From: Puia dinghuensis
Lineage (GTDB): Bacteria > Bacteroidota > Bacteroidia > Chitinophagales > Chitinophagaceae
NCBI GenBank assembly: GCA_026224995.1
Contig: JAMFRX010000189.1
Coordinates: forward strand, 1-6,950
DNA length: 6,950 bases
Direction: 5' to 3'
Position 1 is the stretch's first letter, and each line of letters begins with the position of its first letter. A program made the translations under genes and the position numbers. A model generated the notes under the pieces. It saw only the letters and a list, made by a program, of their open reading frames with translations. It did not search any database and was not told where the DNA came from. Of the stretch, positions 3,947-6,950 are shown in pieces.

Positions 3947-5596
3947 ATGCGCCGGCAGCATCTCTATTTCCCCTTCCTGTTCCTGCTCGTCCTGGCCGCA
4001 TGTCACCCCAAAAGCCCCTCCACCGTCAGGCGGCCAAAGCTGGTGATCGGCATCGTCGTAGATCAGATGCGCTGGGATTACCTGTACCGTTTTGCCGATC
4101 GCTATGGCGAAGGCGGCTTTCGGCGGTTGCTGAAAAAAGGCTTCAGCTGCGACAATACCATGATCAACTACCTCCCCGCCTTTACCGCGGTAGGGCATAC
4201 CTGCATCTTCACCGGCTCGGTGCCGGCCTTTAGCGGTATCGCGGGGAACGACTGGGTCGAACAATCCTCCGGCCAGCGTGTGTACTGCACCGACGACAGT
4301 ACCGTCCTCAGCGTAGGCGCCGAAACTCCTGAGTCAAAAGAGGGCAAGATGTCCCCCCGCAACCTGCTGGTCTCTACCGTCACCGATGAGCTCATGCTCG
4401 CCGATAATTTTCGCTCCAAGGTCGTCGGCGTATCCCTTAAAGACCGCGCCGCCATACTCCCCGCGGGCCACACCGCTAATGCCGCCTTCTGGCTCGACGA
4501 CTCTACCGGCCACTTTATCACCAGCAACTACTACATGCCGAAGCTCCCCGCCTGGGTGGACTCCTTCAATAGTCACGATCCGGTAAAGAATTTCATGCGC
4601 AACGTCTGGTCCCCCCTCTATCCCAAAAGCACCTATGGCCAGAGCGACACCGACGACCAGCCTTACGAAGGGAAATTCAAAGGCGATAGCACCACCGCCT
4701 TCCCACATAACCTCGACTCCTCCTACAAGATCGTTAAGAACAGCTTCCGCTATACCCCCTTCGGTAATACCATCACCCTAGACTTCGCCCGGGCCGCCGT
4801 CGAAGGCTACCAACTCGGCCAGGGCGATTTTACCGATTTTCTCACTATCAACTGTGCATCAACCGATTATGTTGGTCACCAGTTCGGCATCAACTCCATA
4901 GAAATAGAAGATACCTATCTGCGGCTCGACCGCGACCTGGCCGACTTCCTGTCCTATCTTGACGACAAGATCGGCAAGGATGAATACACCGTCTTCCTCA
5001 CCGCCGACCACGGCGCCGCCCATGCCGTCTGGTATTCCCAGAACCACGATATCCCCGCCGACTTCTGGAATCCTCAGCCGCTCACAGACAGTCTCAACAG
5101 CATCCTGGCCCGAACCTTCCAGACGCCCCATCTTGTAGACACGATCTCCAACTACCAGGTCACCTTCTCTATGAAGACCATTCGTGATAAAAAGCTGGAA
5201 TTCAATGCGATCAAAAAAGTGGCCCTGGAATACCTCCGCCAGCAGCCCGGTATCACCTACGCGATGGATATGGCCAACGTCGGTGAAACAGCCGTCGCCG
5301 AACCCGTCCGCACCATGGTCATGAATGGCTATTATTACAAACGCTCCGGAGCTATTCAATTGATCCTCAACGCCGGATGGTTCGAAACTCACGGCAAGAC
5401 CGGCACCTCCCACGGCACCTGTAACCCCTATGACACCCATATCCCCCTCCTCTTCATGGGCTGGGGCATCCAACCAGGCCATTCCAACCAAACGGTCTAT
5501 ATGACCGATATCGCCCCCACCATCGCCGCCCTCCTGCACGTCCAGATGCCCAACGGCTGCGTAGGTAAACCCATTAACGAGGTCCTTAAAAAGTAG
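3947..5596 (+). CDS. pafA: PafA-type alkaline phosphatase, predicted lipoprotein
   Basis: This 549-residue protein is close in length and sequence to PafA of Elizabethkingia meningoseptica, a monoesterase of the alkaline phosphatase superfamily that releases phosphate from organic esters. The active-site set seen there can be placed: Zn ligands D39 (VVDQMRWDY), D307 and H311 (STDYVGHQFG), D354 and H355 (TADHGAAH), H489 (GTSHG); nucleophile T80 (AFTAVGHT); N101 (GIAGNDW); K165 and R167 (SLKDRAAILPAGH). All are intact, so an active enzyme is expected. The C-terminus has DTHIPLLFMGWG and TDIAPTIAALL. The N-terminus (MRRQHLYFPFLFLLVLAAC) ends in a lipobox LAAC with C19, so this copy is probably lipid-anchored, unlike the soluble periplasmic relative. 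The residues after the cysteine (HPKS) do not look like an acidic Bacteroidota surface-export signal, so a periplasm-facing anchor is more likely. It shares a promoter region with the divergent oxoamine synthase gene. Confidence 0.93.
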   Translation: MRRQHLYFPFLFLLVLAACHPKSPSTVRRPKLVIGIVVDQMRWDYLYRFADRYGEGGFRRLLKKGFSCDNTMINYLPAFTAVGHTCIFTGSVPAFSGIAGNDWVEQSSGQRVYCTDDSTVLSVGAETPESKEGKMSPRNLLVSTVTDELMLADNFRSKVVGVSLKDRAAILPAGHTANAAFWLDDSTGHFITSNYYMPKLPAWVDSFNSHDPVKNFMRNVWSPLYPKSTYGQSDTDDQPYEGKFKGDSTTAFPHNLDSSYKIVKNSFRYTPFGNTITLDFARAAVEGYQLGQGDFTDFLTINCASTDYVGHQFGINSIEIEDTYLRLDRDLADFLSYLDDKIGKDEYTVFLTADHGAAHAVWYSQNHDIPADFWNPQPLTDSLNSILARTFQTPHLVDTISNYQVTFSMKTIRDKKLEFNAIKKVALEYLRQQPGITYAMDMANVGETAVAEPVRTMVMNGYYYKRSGAIQLILNAGWFETHGKTGTSHGTCNPYDTHIPLLFMGWGIQPGHSNQTVYMTDIAPTIAALLHVQMPNGCVGKPINEVLKK

Positions 5597-5657
5597 GAAT
5601 TACCACGTATTTGTCGGAATTTTGCAGTTGGAATGAACATATTTCCAAATTCGCAAG

Positions 5658-5677
5658 CGGAAGGCTTAACTCTTCCG
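5658..5677. promoter_or_regulatory. 20-bp dyad upstream of the suf genes (possible operator)
   Basis: CGGAAG (5658-5663) and CTTCCG (5672-5677) are perfect inverted arms around GC-TTAA-CT, whose TTAA lies at the centre of symmetry. The dyad ends 4 bases before the promoter-like box at 5681-5688, so a bound regulator would cover the -33/spacer region. It could instead be a weak 3' hairpin of the phosphatase transcript, as it lies 61 bases past that stop, but no proper T-run follows. Confidence 0.35.
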
Positions 5678-5680
5678 TTC

Positions 5681-5688
5681 TTACTTTG
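5681..5688 (+). promoter_or_regulatory. Possible -7 box for the suf genes
   Basis: TTACTTTG differs from TAnnTTTG at one position. It lies 20 bases before the ATG at 5709, a distance similar to the other promoters in the window. No clear -33 TTG is present, which would fit a promoter needing an activator or one I have misplaced. Confidence 0.35.
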
Positions 5689-5708
5689 TTGTATATAAAA
5701 ACGCTAAC

Positions 5709-6035
5709 ATGATCACAGTCTCTCCAAACGCAAAAGAATACATCGACAAGTTGATAGCCGATACCCACGCAGATCCCACCACCTTCGTCAGAGTTGGGGT
5801 AAAGAGCGGCGGCTGCTCCGGCCTGGAATATAAGCTGGACTTCGACACCACAGAAAAAGAAGGCGATCAGATCTTCGAAGACAAAGGCGTCAGAGTCGTC
5901 GTAGACATGAAGAGCCTGCTCTACCTCTATGGGACCGAGCTTGATTATTCAGGTGGGTTGAACGGTAAAGGGCTGACTTTCAACAATCCCAACGCTTCCC
6001 GCACCTGTAGCTGCGGAGAAAGTTTTTCGGTTTGA
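5709..6035 (+). CDS. sufA: A-type iron-sulfur cluster carrier (HesB/IscA/SufA family)
   Basis: This 108-residue protein has the standard family length. It carries the three cysteines of A-type carriers: C36 in SGGCSGLEY, and C100 and C102 in the C-terminal TCSCGESF, preceded by the typical FNNPNA. The fold pattern (ITVSPNAKEYIDKLI, VRVGVKSGG, VDMKSLLYLYGTELDY) is also standard. These small cytosolic proteins accept Fe-S clusters from the SufBCD scaffold and pass them to target enzymes. sufB lies 75 bases downstream on the same strand, so it is almost certainly part of the suf locus; a name such as iscA or erpA is equally possible from sequence alone. There is no Shine-Dalgarno sequence before the ATG. 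A 112-base gap with a dyad and a promoter-like box separates it from the phosphatase gene. Confidence 0.92.
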   Translation: MITVSPNAKEYIDKLIADTHADPTTFVRVGVKSGGCSGLEYKLDFDTTEKEGDQIFEDKGVRVVVDMKSLLYLYGTELDYSGGLNGKGLTFNNPNASRTCSCGESFSV

Positions 6036-6076
6036 TCTGGGTCAACGGGAAAAGAGCAGCCATTGAAGTATCTTGC

Positions 6077-6089
6077 AGACCAAAGGTCT
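6077..6089. other. Small hairpin between sufA and sufB
   Basis: AGACC (6077-6081), loop AAA, GGTCT (6085-6089) form a perfect 5-bp hairpin ending 21 bases before the sufB ATG. No T-run follows, so it is not a terminator. It may affect mRNA processing or sufB translation, or be chance. Confidence 0.25.
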
Positions 6090-6110
6090 TAGTTATAAAG
6101 CGCGTGTAAT

Positions 6111-6950
<840 letters not shown>

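Noticed and set aside
3859..3948. 30-residue N-terminal extension of the oxoamine synthase
   Set aside because: It covers the divergent promoter region and has no family similarity; ATG 3858 gives the normal N-terminus.
4859..5539. 226-codon minus-strand open frame opposite the phosphatase gene
   Set aside because: Shadow of a strongly coding strand with catalytic residues in place.

Overview
The window looks like chromosomal housekeeping DNA from a Bacteroidota bacterium, probably a relatively GC-rich member of the Chitinophagaceae. This rests on close matches recalled from that group (PafA-type phosphatase, an alpha-oxoamine synthase with a PMGARMMSG motif, a HesB-type gene before sufB), on several Bacteroidota -7 promoter boxes (TAnnTTTG), and on start codons mostly without Shine-Dalgarno sequences. 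Codons strongly favour C in the third position, which produces long spurious antisense open frames. The taxonomic call is an inference; no database was searched.

Layout. 1-372 (+) is the C-terminal end of an FtsK/SpoIIIE DNA translocase, including its DNA-reading winged helix. 414-1088 (+) is a LolA-like periplasmic lipoprotein carrier. It converges, one base apart, on ubiX (1647-1090, -), a flavin prenyltransferase. A 46-bp gap with two opposed -7 boxes separates ubiX from a divergent secreted or anchored thioredoxin-fold protein with a CGWC site (1694-2254, +). The 347-bp interval 2255-2601 has no credible protein gene. It carries a -7 box followed about 50-70 nt later by a strong terminator (a candidate small RNA), a GC-rich palindromic block, and a 16-bp perfect hairpin that ends the next gene. 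3858-2602 (-) is a PLP-dependent alpha-oxoamine synthase (KBL / serine palmitoyltransferase / cysteate acyltransferase family). It shares an 88-bp, nearly symmetric divergent promoter region with a PafA-type alkaline phosphatase predicted to be a lipoprotein (3947-5596, +). The right end begins a SUF iron-sulfur assembly locus: an A-type carrier (5709-6035, +) and the N-terminal 280 residues of SufB (6111 to the window edge, +).

How the genes fit together. Several products belong to the cell envelope: LolA ferries lipoproteins, the phosphatase looks like one of the lipoproteins such a pathway would handle, the oxoamine synthase may make a sphingolipid or sulfonolipid base, and the CGWC protein is probably periplasmic. 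UbiX makes prenylated FMN for UbiD-type decarboxylases. SufA/SufB assemble Fe-S clusters.

I found no evidence of an undescribed multi-gene system. The signals most worth a second look are non-coding: the interleaved symmetric promoter pair at 3890-3930, the candidate small RNA at about 2423-2494, the terminator cluster with competing stems at 2465-2586, and a 20-bp dyad just upstream of the suf promoter candidate.
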